Assembly (NCBI RefSeq): GCF_016907535.1
Contig: NZ_JAFBCF010000001.1
Span: 3,162,001-3,226,000, forward strand
DNA from: Microlunatus panaciterrae
GTDB lineage: Bacteria > Actinomycetota > Actinomycetes > Propionibacteriales > Propionibacteriaceae
Direction of reading: 5' to 3'
DNA length: 64,000 nucleotides
The notes under the pieces were generated by a model, which was not told the DNA's origin, did no database searches, and saw nothing but the letters and a program-made list of their open reading frames with translations. The translations under genes and the position numbers were made by a program. Numbering within the stretch: the stretch's first letter is position 1; the number at the start of each line of letters is the position of its first letter. Below, in pieces: positions 28,677-37,855 of the stretch.

Positions 28677-29915
28677 ATGAACGTCGAACAGCAGGCCCTG
28701 CGTGCACGTGAGGCCTCCCGGCCGCTGGCCGGAGCCACCAGGTCGGCCAAGGACGCCGCCCTGCATGCCATGGCAGATGCGCTGGCCAAGGCCGAGGCGG
28801 CGGTGCTGGACGCGAATGCCCTGGACGTCCGGCGCGCCGAGAGCGTCGGCACCAGCGCGGCGCTCATCGACCGGTTGCGACTCACCGCCGACCGGGTGTC
28901 GGGCATGGTCAACGGACTTCGTTCCCTTGCGGCGCTGCCCGACCCGGTCGGAGATGTCGTCCGCGGCTGGACGAACGCCAACGGTGTCCAGGTGCGCCAG
29001 GTCCGGGTGCCGTTCGGTGTCGTCGGCATCATCTACGAGGCCCGGCCCAATGTCACCGCCGACGCCGCCGGCATCTGCCTCAAGTCGGGCAATGCGGTGC
29101 TGCTGCGCGGCTCGAGCTCGGCCGCCGAGTCCAATGCGGCCATCGTCGACGCGCTGCGGACGGGTCTCGGCGCCACTGACCTGCCAGCGGACGCCGTCCA
29201 GCTCGTGGTCGGCCCTCGCGAGGTGACGAACGACCTGATGGCGGCCCGTGGCCTGGTCGACGTGTTGATCCCCAGGGGCGGAGCCGGGCTGATCGACGCC
29301 GTCGTGCGCGGCAGCCAGGTGCCGGTGATCGAGACCGGCGTCGGCAACTGTCATCTCTTCGTCGACGCCACCGCCGACCCGGCGATGGCCTTGGAGATCC
29401 TGCTGAACGCCAAGACCCAGCGGCCGTCGGTCTGCAACGCGGTGGAGACGCTGCTGGTGCATGCCGAGATCGCAGAGACGTTCCTTCCCCACGCACTGCA
29501 GGTGCTGCAGGCGGCCGGGGTGACGGTGCACGGGGACGAGCAGACGGCGCGGTACGGAGAAGTGCTCCGCGCCGAGGAGGCCGACTATGCCGAGGAGTAC
29601 CTCTCGTTGGACCTGGCTGTGGCGGTCGTCGACTCGTTCGACCGGGCCGTGGCGCACATCCGCACGTACTCGACGGGTCACAGCGAGACGATCGTCACGG
29701 AGTCCCAGACCTCGGCGCAGCGGTTCGTCGCGGAGATCGACGCCGCCGCCGTGCTGGTGAACGCGTCCAGCCGGTTCGTCGACGGGGGAGAGTTCGGTTT
29801 CGGGGCGGAGATCGGCATCTCCACCCAGAAGCTGCACGCCCGCGGACCGATGGGGCTGCCGGAGATGACGTCGACCAAGTACGTCCTCACCGGGGCGGGT
29901 CAGACCCGCGGATGA
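28677..29915 (+). CDS. proA: Gamma-glutamyl phosphate reductase
   Basis: 412 residues; second enzyme of proline synthesis, reducing glutamyl 5-phosphate to the semialdehyde with NADPH. The catalytic Cys253 lies in [31 protein letters not shown] and [10 protein letters not shown] are conserved. A TAGATT box at 28665-28670 ends 6 bp before the ATG and there is no ribosome-binding site. proB lies 20 kb away on the same strand, so the pathway genes are split by the inserted ABC, Tad and PBP genes. Confidence 0.96.
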   Translation: MNVEQQALRAREASRPLAGATRSAKDAALHAMADALAKAEAAVLDANALDVRRAESVGTSAALIDRLRLTADRVSGMVNGLRSLAALPDPVGDVVRGWTNANGVQVRQVRVPFGVVGIIYEARPNVTADAAGICLKSGNAVLLRGSSSAAESNAAIVDALRTGLGATDLPADAVQLVVGPREVTNDLMAARGLVDVLIPRGGAGLIDAVVRGSQVPVIETGVGNCHLFVDATADPAMALEILLNAKTQRPSVCNAVETLLVHAEIAETFLPHALQVLQAAGVTVHGDEQTARYGEVLRAEEADYAEEYLSLDLAVAVVDSFDRAVAHIRTYSTGHSETIVTESQTSAQRFVAEIDAAAVLVNASSRFVDGGEFGFGAEIGISTQKLHARGPMGLPEMTSTKYVLTGAGQTRG

Positions 29916-29938
29916 CTGAACACCGGTAGGCTGCCGCC

Positions 29939-30085
29939 ATGACGTTTGGACTCGCACTCCTCGAGACCGAGGTGCAGCATGCGCTGCCCATCCCCGCATG
30001 GGGTTTCGGCCTGATCGCGTTCGGCATCCTGGTGATCTTCCTGCTGATCACCCTGTCGATCGGCAAGGGGCGCCGGCATAGCTAG
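29939..30085 (+). CDS. 48-residue single-span membrane protein
   Basis: The product starts MTFGLALLETEVQHALPIP and has one hydrophobic segment, AWGFGLIAFGILVIFLLIT, followed by a basic end (GKGRRHS). Small membrane proteins of this kind are often found between proA and nadD in actinobacteria; the function is unknown. A TAGGCT box at 29927-29932 ends 6 bp before the ATG, the same leaderless arrangement seen at proA. The short length means it is easily missed in annotation. Confidence 0.75.
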   Translation: MTFGLALLETEVQHALPIPAWGFGLIAFGILVIFLLITLSIGKGRRHS

Positions 30086-30130
30086 TCGTCTGGTGAGAGA
30101 GCTGCTCGCGGTCCCTGAGGGGGCCCGCCG

Positions 30131-30778
30131 GTGACCGAGACGCTCGGGCTCGGGCTGGCCCGCAACCCCGCCGCCTCCGAAGGCCGTCGCTACCGCCTCG
30201 GTGTGATGGGTGGCACGTTCGACCCCATCCATCACGGCCACCTGGTGGCCGCAAGTGAGGTGGGTCGCAAGTTCGAGCTCGATGAGGTGGTCTTCGTCCC
30301 TACCGGGGAGCCGTGGCAGAAGGTGGACCGCAAGGTCTCGGCTGCCGAGGACCGCTATCTGATGACGGTGATCGCGACCGCCTCCAACCCGAGATTCACC
30401 GTCAGCCGTGTCGACGTGGACCGGCCGGGGATGACGTACACGGTCGACACCTTGAAGGACCTGCGCGCTGAGCGTGGCAGCGACATCGACATGTTCTTCA
30501 TCACCGGCGCCGACGCGCTGGCGCAGATCGTGACCTGGCGCGGGGTCGACGAGTTGTTTGACCTGGCGCACTTCGTGGGCTGTACCAGACCCGGGGTCGA
30601 GCTGCATTCGCCGGCCATCGAGCATCTGCCCGAGGGGCGGATCACGCTGATCGAGGTGCCGGCGCTGTCGATCTCGTCCACGGACTGCCGAGAGCGTGTG
30701 CAGGCGATGGATCCGATCTGGTATCTGGTGCCGGACGGGATCGTGCAGTACATCGCCAAACGCGGCCTTTACCGCTAG
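30131..30778 (+). CDS. nadD: Nicotinate-nucleotide adenylyltransferase
   Basis: 215 residues; forms deamido-NAD from nicotinate mononucleotide and [18 protein letters not shown] contains the nucleotidyltransferase HxGH motif, and [11 protein letters not shown] is the conserved C-terminal ATP-binding ISSTxxR. The start is GTG at 30131 with gaggggg 8 bp upstream. It precedes rsfS, the conserved nadD-rsfS order. Confidence 0.96.
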   Translation: MTETLGLGLARNPAASEGRRYRLGVMGGTFDPIHHGHLVAASEVGRKFELDEVVFVPTGEPWQKVDRKVSAAEDRYLMTVIATASNPRFTVSRVDVDRPGMTYTVDTLKDLRAERGSDIDMFFITGADALAQIVTWRGVDELFDLAHFVGCTRPGVELHSPAIEHLPEGRITLIEVPALSISSTDCRERVQAMDPIWYLVPDGIVQYIAKRGLYR

Positions 30779-30826
30779 ACCTGACCAATTTGATCATGCT
30801 GATGTCCCCACGAGAGAAGAAGAATC

Positions 30827-31195
30827 TTGACCGCCACTGAACGTGCCCTGCTGTTGACCCAGACCGCTGCGAAGGCTGCCGTCGACAAGCTCGGTACCGA
30901 CCTGATCGCCTATGACGTCTCCGAGCAGCTGGCGATCACTGACGTGTTCCTGGTCGTGACCGCGAGCAACGAGCGCCAGGTGGGCGCCGTGGTCGACGGG
31001 ATCGAGGAGGCCCTGCGGGGTCTGGACGCGAAGCCGGTGCGCAGGGAGGGTGATCGCGAGCAGCGCTGGGTCCTGCTGGACTATCTCGACCTGGTGGTGC
31101 ACGTGCAGCACACGGATGAGCGGAAGTTCTATGCCCTCGAACGGCTCTGGCACGACTGCCGCCGGATCGAGCTGAACCTGGACGAGCGCCGGTGA
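30827..31195 (+). CDS. rsfS: Ribosomal silencing factor RsfS
   Basis: 122 residues of the Iojap/RsfS family, which binds L14 and blocks subunit joining under starvation. AYDVSEQLAITDVFLVVTASNERQVGAVVDGIEEAL and the RWVLLDYLDLVVHVQHTDERKFYALERLW block are diagnostic. The start is TTG at 30827, preceded by gagagaagaag. The stop overlaps the start of the phosphatase gene by 4 bp. Confidence 0.95.
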   Translation: MTATERALLLTQTAAKAAVDKLGTDLIAYDVSEQLAITDVFLVVTASNERQVGAVVDGIEEALRGLDAKPVRREGDREQRWVLLDYLDLVVHVQHTDERKFYALERLWHDCRRIELNLDERR

Positions 31196-31830
31196 CCGCG
31201 GCACGGATCATCGTCTGGCGGCACGGCCGGACCGAGTGGAACGCGAGCGGGCTGTTCCAGGGCCAGGCCGACGTGCCGCTGGACGAGCTGGGTCGGCACC
31301 AGGCCGCGTCGGTGGCCCGGACCCTGGCGCGCAAGAAGCCGGTCGCGATCGTCGCCAGCGACCTCATCCGCGCCCGGGAGACCGCCGCACCGCTGGCCGA
31401 GCGCACCGGTCTCGAGGTCAGCCTGGACAAGCGACTGCGTGAGATCCACGTCGGCAGCTGGGAGGGGCTGACCCCCGAGCAGGTGGCCAAGATCGACCCC
31501 GAGCTGGCGGCGCGCTATCGCCGCGGTGAGGACGTGCGACGATCCCCGACCGGCGAGACGGTGGAGGAGGTTGCCAGCCGGGTGGCCGAGGCCTTGGAGG
31601 AGTTCGGCGGCTCGGCGCCCGAGGGGTCGACCGTGATCGCCGTCATGCACGGGCTGGCGGCCCGAGTCGGCGTCTGCCGGCTGGTCGGTTTCCCGCCGGA
31701 GACCTGGACTCGGCTGGGCGGGCTGCACAACTGCGGCTGGATCTCGGTCGAGCGTCACAGCGGGGGATACTGGCGGATCGAGGAGTACAACGTGCAGGGG
31801 GCGGTCGAGCCGTTGGACCCGATTTCGTGA
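31192..31830 (+). CDS. Histidine phosphatase family protein (phosphoglycerate mutase-like)
   Basis: 212 residues. The phosphohistidine motif is WRHGRTEWN near residues 8-16, with Arg-Glu REIHVGSWEGLTPEQV and the second catalytic His in AVMHGLAARV. This branch of the superfamily includes broad phosphatases and glucosyl-3-phosphoglycerate phosphatase (in mycobacteria the gene also follows rsfS), so that activity is a reasonable but unproven guess. GTG at 31192 overlaps rsfS (GTGA). Confidence 0.88.
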   Translation: MTAARIIVWRHGRTEWNASGLFQGQADVPLDELGRHQAASVARTLARKKPVAIVASDLIRARETAAPLAERTGLEVSLDKRLREIHVGSWEGLTPEQVAKIDPELAARYRRGEDVRRSPTGETVEEVASRVAEALEEFGGSAPEGSTVIAVMHGLAARVGVCRLVGFPPETWTRLGGLHNCGWISVERHSGGYWRIEEYNVQGAVEPLDPIS

Positions 31831-31897
31831 CTCCCCGGGGGACGCGCTAGTATCTTCCGGGTTCGTTCGAGAGCGTGAGTCGGGCGGACAGCATCGA

Positions 31898-31970
31898 GGG
31901 GCTTTGGCGCAGTTGGTAGCGCGCTTCCATGGCATGGAAGAGGTCAGGGGTTCGAATCCCCTAAGCTCCA
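31898..31970 (+). tRNA. tRNA-Ala (anticodon GGC)
   Basis: 73-nt cloverleaf. The acceptor ggggctt pairs with aagctcc (one G-U), the D stem is gcgc/gcgc, the anticodon stem cttcc/ggaag encloses loop atggcat with anticodon ggc, and the T arm is agggg-ttcgaat-cccct. Discriminator base is A; CCA is not fully encoded (acc follows). A TAGTAT -10 box lies at 31848-31853. It borders the accessory region to its right; I saw no second copy of its 3' end, so no attachment site is claimed. Confidence 0.95.
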
Positions 31971-32163
31971 CCCAAACGTTCCGCCCAGCCAGCGTGTTGT
32001 CGAGTGCAGGTAATCCGTGCCTTGGTGTGACCCACCAACTGACTCGGCCGTTGGTCCCGCAAAACCGATCCGTTTCCGGGCAAGCCTGGAATCTCAGGCA
32101 AGTGCCTGGTGACAGCGCTGGACGGTCCCTCGCCGGGAAGCGTGGATGCTTGCGCTTGGTGGT

Positions 32164-32892
32164 TCAGGGTCGAAACGCCCAGGCCACCATCAGTGTGAAC
32201 TCGGCTTGCCAGAACGAGTCGCCGTGGTCCCCGACCCGCTCGGTCATGACGACGTCGGCACCGGCACCACGCAGTGCGTCTGCCCAGCGGGTCGCGTTCT
32301 CGAGGAAGAACGGCTCCAATGTGCCGCCCGTGAGGTAGGTGCGCGGAAGTGCGCTGGGCAACACCGCAGGCGGTCGGTAGCCACCACCTGGGGAGGCGGA
32401 GAAGATCGTGCCGTAGAGGTCCGGATGCCGAAGCCCCATCGCAAGCGCGAGCTCGGCACTCGCCGATACGCCGCACACAGCTGTGCGTTCGGGGGGCAGC
32501 GCAACGCCGAAGCGCGACCGCACCCAGCTGCGGACATCCTCCACGAAGAAGTCCTCGTGCGCCGCGAACTGCTTCTGATCGAAGGCGGGTGAGTACTCAC
32601 GGATGCGTACCATCTCATCCTCAGCGTCTGTCCGGTGGGCACCCACGATCATCGTCGATGGCACGTCGGCTGCCTCAAGGTAGCCGCCCCAGTGCGCGAT
32701 CAGCTGTCCGTCACCGGCAAACACGACGGCCTCGGGTGGATCCGGCGGCAGGTAGACCGTGACCTGGCGCCCACCGTCATAGTCGAACGTCTCGGTGATC
32801 AGCTCCCCCGTTATCGGATCAGCGCGAGCAGGTGCCGGCACTGGCTCGGCATCGACCGGGTTGGTGGCTGTCGGGTCATCCATGGGTTGCAT
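32164..32892 (-). CDS. Esterase (alpha/beta hydrolase, enterochelin-esterase-like)
   Basis: 242 residues. The nucleophile elbow is CGVSASAELALAMGLRHPDLYG, followed by an acid residue and catalytic His in VGDHGDSFWQAE. This layout (YLPPD...VVFAGDGQ...GVSASAE...GDHGDSFW) fits the Fes/putative-esterase family acting on siderophores, trehalose or acyl esters. No signal peptide, so cytoplasmic. The ATG at 32892 or the one three codons later could be the start. The 193-bp gap to the tRNA holds nothing recognisable. Confidence 0.85.
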   Translation of the reverse strand: MQPMDDPTATNPVDAEPVPAPARADPITGELITETFDYDGGRQVTVYLPPDPPEAVVFAGDGQLIAHWGGYLEAADVPSTMIVGAHRTDAEDEMVRIREYSPAFDQKQFAAHEDFFVEDVRSWVRSRFGVALPPERTAVCGVSASAELALAMGLRHPDLYGTIFSASPGGGYRPPAVLPSALPRTYLTGGTLEPFFLENATRWADALRGAGADVVMTERVGDHGDSFWQAEFTLMVAWAFRP

Positions 32893-33147
32893 CTCGATCT
32901 TCCGAGGTCAAGTAGCGCGTGGGCCACGTCGGCAGGGCTTGAAGCGTGGCCCATTCTCTCGCACCGATCCAGTCGCCGTCGCCGAGGCGGCGAGACGGCT
33001 CTCGAGCGGGAAGGAGACAGTCGGCCAGTTGGAGTTGTCAATCAGCCACTCGACCTCTGGCGCGGCCAGTCGAGCGAGTCGTACGCTTGTTTGATCGGCC
33101 AGCGGTTGGACCACAGCGGGCCAACGGGGGACAAGGGATGAGTCAGA

Positions 33148-33558
33148 ATGACGTCTGAAGACGACAACAAGGCCGCCGTCCGTCGCTTCTTTGAGGAAGG
33201 CTGGAACAAGGGCGACCCTGCAGAATTGAAGGCTTTCCTCGGGGATCAATTCGTCAGCCACAACTCTCTGAATTTCTCAGTGCAGAGTTCCGATGACTAT
33301 TGCCGAGGTGTGGTCGCCTACCGCGTCGCCTTCCCGGACCTCGTCACCTCGGTGGAGGATGTCATCGCGGAGGGGGACCGGGTCGTCGTTCGTGGGACAG
33401 ATCGAGGGACACACCAAGGCGAGTTCATGGGCAAAGCCGCCAGCGGTCGGTTTGTTACGACGACGTGGATAGAAATCTTCCGAATGGAGTCCGGCAAGGC
33501 TGTGGAAGGCTGGGTTGAGGCGGACACGAAGGGGCTGCTGGACCAACTCAGTCCTTGA
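33148..33558 (+). CDS. SnoaL-like ester cyclase family protein
   Basis: 136 residues of the NTF2-like fold. VRRFFEEGWNKGDPAELKAFLGDQFVSHN and FPDLVTSVEDVIAEGDRVVVRGTDRGTHQGEFMGKAASGRFVTTTWIEIFRMESGKAVEGWVEAD match the SnoaL-like polyketide cyclase group, whose many members are mostly unstudied. There is no polyketide synthase nearby, so a cyclase role is not supported. The 255-bp gap before it and the 201-bp gap after it show nothing recognisable. Confidence 0.82.
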   Translation: MTSEDDNKAAVRRFFEEGWNKGDPAELKAFLGDQFVSHNSLNFSVQSSDDYCRGVVAYRVAFPDLVTSVEDVIAEGDRVVVRGTDRGTHQGEFMGKAASGRFVTTTWIEIFRMESGKAVEGWVEADTKGLLDQLSP

Positions 33559-33759
33559 CCTGGCATCACCCTCTCTTGTCGCAGCGGAAAGTGCTGACCC
33601 AGCGGGGGTGCGCCAGGACAGGCCCCAACACCCGATGCACCAGTGCGGTCAGGCCCGGAAAGGATTCCGTGCTGACTGGGATTTACTGTCAGTACACCCC
33701 TCGACAGGCCTCCGCTTGCAACCTCACCCAAGAGCTGGTGCGCCAGCGCCCCGCAACCA

Positions 33760-35814
33760 CTAGCGAGCCGCACGTCGCCCGAGCACGAGGAGGGCCGAGC
33801 CGATGAGCAAGGCCAGGGCGGCGACCACCAGCACGATGAGGGCCGGACCACCGGTTTTGCCCAGGCCGTCCGGGCCCGTGGACGGATCCGGTGGGCGGGG
33901 CGTCGGAGCCGTGGGCGAATCGCTGGCGGTGGTCGTCGGGGATGCCGACGCCGAACCTGTCGGAGTGGGCGGTGGGGTCGGAGAGGGCGTCGGACTGAGA
34001 GTCGGGGTCGGGGAGGGCGATGGGCTGCCGGTCGAGCACGGCTGTCCTGGGCCCGCATCGACGACGGCAACCGCATCGATGAGCGGCCCCCGCGTCCCCG
34101 GCGTCGTGGAGCGGAAGCTGAGCCGGGTGGTGTCGCGACAGGCGGTCACCGTGAAGGTCTCCGGCCTCCAGCCCAGCTCCCCGGTAGTGCTGTCGGACGC
34201 GTCGAACTCGAACGAGCGGAGCACCGCCCCGAACCCGACGCTCAGGGTCTTGAGGGGTGGATCGCCGTTCGGGTTGCCGGCCAGGCTGAAGCTGACCCGG
34301 TACGCCCGCCCAGGCCGGGTGGTGACATCCTGACGCAGTTCGGTCTGGGTCGCGTCGGCGTTGTTGTTGCCGTTGAGGTCAACGAACTGCGTGCCCTCGG
34401 CGGCCTGGTCCGCGCCCGGCCCGACCAGGTCGACACTGGCCGGATTCGACATCACCCAGCCTGCACCCAGCTTGGCGACATCGGCGGAGTCGATGGTCTC
34501 GAAGCTCTGGATCTGTTCCGCACCCGGCGGTTCGAAGCCCCCGTCACGGATCAGGTTGCCTTCCGGCAGGGTGATCGGACCGGGCTCGCCGATCACATAG
34601 GCGAACCGCGCGGACGGGGAAGTCCCGGACCGACCGACCGGGTTCACCGCGGTCACGTCGACCACCCCCGTACCCGCCGGTGACAGCACGGTGCAACTGG
34701 TGGCCTGGCAGGAAAGTCCCGTCCCCGGCACCGTGCCGAAATCGATCCGACTGACGTCTGCGAGCGATGTCCCGGTCACGGTGACGGTGGTGCCGCCATC
34801 CTGTGTGCCCGACAGCGGCTCGACCCCAGTGATCACGGGGGCCTGCGGCTTGCTGCAGGCCGGCACGGTGGTGGGCAGGTCGAGGATGGAGATCGTCGCA
34901 TCGTCGACGTTGGCCACGTACGCCCTCGAACCGATCACCGCGACCGCGACCGGATTCGCTCCGGTGGTCAACCTCGGCGCGTTGGTCTCACACGCCGGAT
35001 CGATCACAGCCAACGTGTTGTCGAGGGCCTCTGTCGTCAAGATCAGCTTCTTGCCGGGCCACGCGGTCACGCCGAACGGCGCCGTACCGATGGTCAGGTC
35101 CCGCATACGGGTGCCGTCCGCCTTGATGACAGTGATGGCATCGGCATCGGTGCGGACGATGTCGAAGGCATTCCCTGCGGGGTCGACCACAAGATCAACT
35201 GGACCTCCGCCGAGGTAAGGGGAGGACTTGACTGCTCCGGTCGTGGTGTTGATCAGACTGATGACCCCACTGCCACGGTTTGCGACCGCGAGGACCTTGG
35301 AGGCGTCATCCAGGGCGATCCCGTACGGGCGCTGGCCCACCGGAATCGTCTGCGTCACCGCGAGCGTCGAGGAGTCGAGCACACTGACGGTGTTGGCCTC
35401 GCTGTTGGTGACCCACAGCCGCTTGAGCTCATCGCTGACTGCGATGGCGTACGGGCCGCCGCCCACGTTGACCGTGCCCAGCCGTTGGCCCGAGCCGGGC
35501 CGGAACGCGGTCACGGTGTTCTGGCTCAGACTGGTCACAAAGAGCCGGTCCGTCGCGGCCGAGTAGGCGGCTCCGCTCGGGTCGGGCGGTGCCGGGAAGG
35601 TGGAGACCACTCGTTCAGTGGTCGCCGAGATGACGCTGACCGTACGGCCGGACACGACGAAGATCCGGCCTCCCGAGGGGTCGGCCAGCACCGCGATCGG
35701 CGCGGCCGCGACCGGGAGCGTCTTCGACGAGGCAACGCTCGAGCCGCTGATACCCAGCAGGCCGAGACCGAGCAGGAACGCGAGTCCGAGCGCGGCCGCT
35801 CGCCTGACATTCAT
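33760..35814 (-). CDS. Surface-anchored YVTN beta-propeller / IPT / DUF642-like protein
   Basis: 684 residues. An N-terminal signal peptide precedes repeated propeller strands (GGGPYAIAVSDELKRLWVTNSEANTVSVLDSSTLAVTQTIPVGQRPYGIAL and six similar units, about 35-315). An IPT/TIG-like domain follows (PVITGVEPLSGTQDGGTTVTVTGTSL), then a DUF642-like carbohydrate-binding domain (NLIRDGGFEPPG...), a Ser/Pro/Thr linker, LGKTGG plus a hydrophobic helix and RR, like a variant sortase or C-terminal anchor signal. It is third in an operon with a Tat-exported HEXXH protein (4-bp overlap) and a MauE-thioredoxin protein. Ligand unknown. Confidence 0.82.
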   Translation of the reverse strand: MNVRRAAALGLAFLLGLGLLGISGSSVASSKTLPVAAAPIAVLADPSGGRIFVVSGRTVSVISATTERVVSTFPAPPDPSGAAYSAATDRLFVTSLSQNTVTAFRPGSGQRLGTVNVGGGPYAIAVSDELKRLWVTNSEANTVSVLDSSTLAVTQTIPVGQRPYGIALDDASKVLAVANRGSGVISLINTTTGAVKSSPYLGGGPVDLVVDPAGNAFDIVRTDADAITVIKADGTRMRDLTIGTAPFGVTAWPGKKLILTTEALDNTLAVIDPACETNAPRLTTGANPVAVAVIGSRAYVANVDDATISILDLPTTVPACSKPQAPVITGVEPLSGTQDGGTTVTVTGTSLADVSRIDFGTVPGTGLSCQATSCTVLSPAGTGVVDVTAVNPVGRSGTSPSARFAYVIGEPGPITLPEGNLIRDGGFEPPGAEQIQSFETIDSADVAKLGAGWVMSNPASVDLVGPGADQAAEGTQFVDLNGNNNADATQTELRQDVTTRPGRAYRVSFSLAGNPNGDPPLKTLSVGFGAVLRSFEFDASDSTTGELGWRPETFTVTACRDTTRLSFRSTTPGTRGPLIDAVAVVDAGPGQPCSTGSPSPSPTPTLSPTPSPTPPPTPTGSASASPTTTASDSPTAPTPRPPDPSTGPDGLGKTGGPALIVLVVAALALLIGSALLVLGRRAAR

Positions 35815-36632
35815 CCGCAGATTCCACAGTCGGGGTCATTGATCGGGGCACCGGCAGGGGAGGCATGGAATTCGGCGGCCAGCCGGTTCATCTCCTTCTG
35901 GGCGGCCGCGGAGGCATCGGTAGCGGCCTTGTTGAGCTGTTGCAACAGGTTGGCCTCCGCCTCGGCCTCAGTCTTGCCGCACGCCTTGTATCTCTTGGCC
36001 GGGGCCTGATTGGCCTTGTTGACCACCGACGTGTTGTCGGCGGCATGGTGGGCCTCGTGGGCGTCGATACCGGTGTTCCACCGTCGCAACTCTGTACGGC
36101 ACGCGGCCGAGATCGACTTCTCCCCACCCGCCGGCGCCCAGGAGAGTCGGCTGATGGTGTTGGTGACGGTCATCTTCAGCTTGAGCGGCTTGGTCTCCAG
36201 GCACACCCCACCACCGCCGCAGGCGACGAGGCAGCCGCCGAGACCGGGATGGCAGACGTGATCACAACTGCTCTGATCCGGATACACCTCATCGGTGATC
36301 TGTGGGCAAGGACAGGTCCAGCCTTGGGTTCCGGTCCAACTGGCCTTGTAGGTGGTGTTGACCTTGCCCTCGGTCCATCCCGAGTAGCCGGCGTGGGAGT
36401 TGCCGGCGGAGTCGGTGACTCCGGTGCTGCCGCGATAGTCGCTGAGTTCCGTACAGGTCCCGGTCTGGTTGTTGCTGGCCGCCGCATCCGCCCGCGCCGC
36501 GACTGCCCAGGGAATGCCCACAGCGGCCGCGGATCCGAGCAGTAGCGCCTTGAGGAGACTGCGGCGGTTGGGCGTGGACGCAAGCAGCACCCCCAACCGG
36601 TCGATGCCGTCTCGCTTAGGTTCCACGGTCAT
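35811..36632 (-). CDS. Tat-exported Cys-rich protein with HEXXH motif
   Basis: 273 residues. NRRSLLKALLLGSAAAVG at 22-39 is a twin-arginine-type signal. The middle (60-144) holds eight Cys residues (60, 107, 109, 123, 127, 134, 138, 144), and four more lie at 178, 218, 269 and 272: twelve in all, expected to form disulfides outside the cell. HEAHH at 192-196 in GIDAHEAHHAADN looks like the zinc site of DUF922-type peptidases. The ATG overlaps the stop of the upstream MauE-thioredoxin gene, and the stop overlaps the propeller gene. Whether it is an active peptidase is unknown. Confidence 0.7.
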   Translation of the reverse strand: MTVEPKRDGIDRLGVLLASTPNRRSLLKALLLGSAAAVGIPWAVAARADAAASNNQTGTCTELSDYRGSTGVTDSAGNSHAGYSGWTEGKVNTTYKASWTGTQGWTCPCPQITDEVYPDQSSCDHVCHPGLGGCLVACGGGGVCLETKPLKLKMTVTNTISRLSWAPAGGEKSISAACRTELRRWNTGIDAHEAHHAADNTSVVNKANQAPAKRYKACGKTEAEAEANLLQQLNKAATDASAAAQKEMNRLAAEFHASPAGAPINDPDCGICG

Positions 36633-37651
36633 GACACCACCGCTTGCACCGGATCAACGCGCTGCGGGTGTCTGCGCAGCGCTTCCAGCACCGCGTCCCG
36701 GCCGAGTAGCGGCGGTCCGGCAACCCCTCCGTTCGGATCGAGCGGGACCAGGCAGGGCACCCCACTGCAGCCGAGTCGGCGCGGCAGACCGGGATCGTCG
36801 TAGCGCGCGGTCCAGGCGCCGGGCAACGTGGGCAGGGCGGTGGCGCTGGTCACCAGGACATCGAGCGGTGCCTCCCCGCCGGACTCCAGGACCTGGAGAA
36901 CGTCCCGGCAACCCCCGCAGCCGGAATCCACGAACAGCAGCGCGGACACCGAACGTGTCCTGGCGAGCTCCACCAGGTTGATCGGGTCCAAACTGAGGGG
37001 ATCCTTCAACCCGGCGGAGGCGAGATCAACAGTGGTCGGTGGCGTCGCCGGCTCCTCCTCGAAGACGTACTCAAGGTCGCTGAACGGCTTCAGTCGCTGT
37101 TCGAGGCTTTCGACCCGTAAGACCAAGGTGCCGTGCCGGCGTAGCACCGCGACCGCCACCCAGCCGCTGCTCGCCGCGAAGAGGAGGGCGACCAGCGAGA
37201 CCAGCCACGGAATTCCCGGGTGCGCTGCCAAGGCCGGCTCGATCGGGCTCCCCAGGACGGCCGGCGAGATTACCAAGAGGCCAGCGGCAGCCGTGAGCGC
37301 CGCGTTTCGGACGATGGTGCCGGCACCGATGGTCTGTTGACTGAGGGCGCCGAAGCAGCCGCACGCGGGTCGGTTGCCGCGGACCAGGTTCGCCGCAACG
37401 AGCGTCGTGAAGGCGAGCAGCAGGACCAGGCTGGCCCAGGCGGCCGGCCGGTGCAGAGGCTCGATCAACAAGCCGAGAGCGATCAGCGCCTCGGCCACAC
37501 AGAGTGGATAGACGCCAACACCGGCAAGTGCGTCGGGAATACCGAGATTGGTGGCGGCCGATCTTGCCAGCGCCGGAGCTCGAACCTTCTGCCAGGTGGA
37601 GAAGATGAACACGGCAGCCAGCGCGTAGCTGAGAAGTACGAGAACGGTCAT
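36629..37651 (-). CDS. MauE-like membrane protein fused to a thioredoxin-fold domain
   Basis: 340 residues. The N-terminal four-helix MauE/DoxX-type domain (LVLLSYALAAVFIFSTWQKV..., with NRPACGCFGALS after helix 3) is typical of proteins supplying disulfide-forming electrons to methylamine dehydrogenase maturation. The C-terminal domain has DSGCGGCRDVL (CxxC) and GVPCLVPLD with the cis-Pro, a thioredoxin fold facing the outside. Start ATG at 37651; TTG at 37687 and GTG at 37660 are alternatives. It heads the three-gene operon and probably oxidises or isomerises the Cys-rich neighbour. Confidence 0.82.
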   Translation of the reverse strand: MTVLVLLSYALAAVFIFSTWQKVRAPALARSAATNLGIPDALAGVGVYPLCVAEALIALGLLIEPLHRPAAWASLVLLLAFTTLVAANLVRGNRPACGCFGALSQQTIGAGTIVRNAALTAAAGLLVISPAVLGSPIEPALAAHPGIPWLVSLVALLFAASSGWVAVAVLRRHGTLVLRVESLEQRLKPFSDLEYVFEEEPATPPTTVDLASAGLKDPLSLDPINLVELARTRSVSALLFVDSGCGGCRDVLQVLESGGEAPLDVLVTSATALPTLPGAWTARYDDPGLPRRLGCSGVPCLVPLDPNGGVAGPPLLGRDAVLEALRRHPQRVDPVQAVVS

Positions 37652-37855
37652 GCGGGCCACCTGCTTCGGCGGATCGGGATTCGACAAAAGTTATCCACCC
37701 GAAGACCAGATTGTCTATGAGTTCACAGGAATTGGCTGGGGATGAGTAGTCTGTGGCCTCAAGCCCTTCAATTGGGTGCCTGGAATTGCGCAGGTATTCA
37801 CGCCGCGTGCTGGAGCATGGCATCAATGGCTCGACGAGCAGAAGCGGCCATGGTG

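Noticed and set aside
31940-31970. tRNA-Ala 3' end as attachment site
   Set aside because: I saw no second copy of the 3' end and no integrase in the window.
35811-36632. Methylamine dehydrogenase light subunit (MauA)
   Set aside because: The Cys pattern and the missing tryptophan tryptophylquinone Trp context do not fit, and a HEXXH motif is present instead; only the operon layout is similar.
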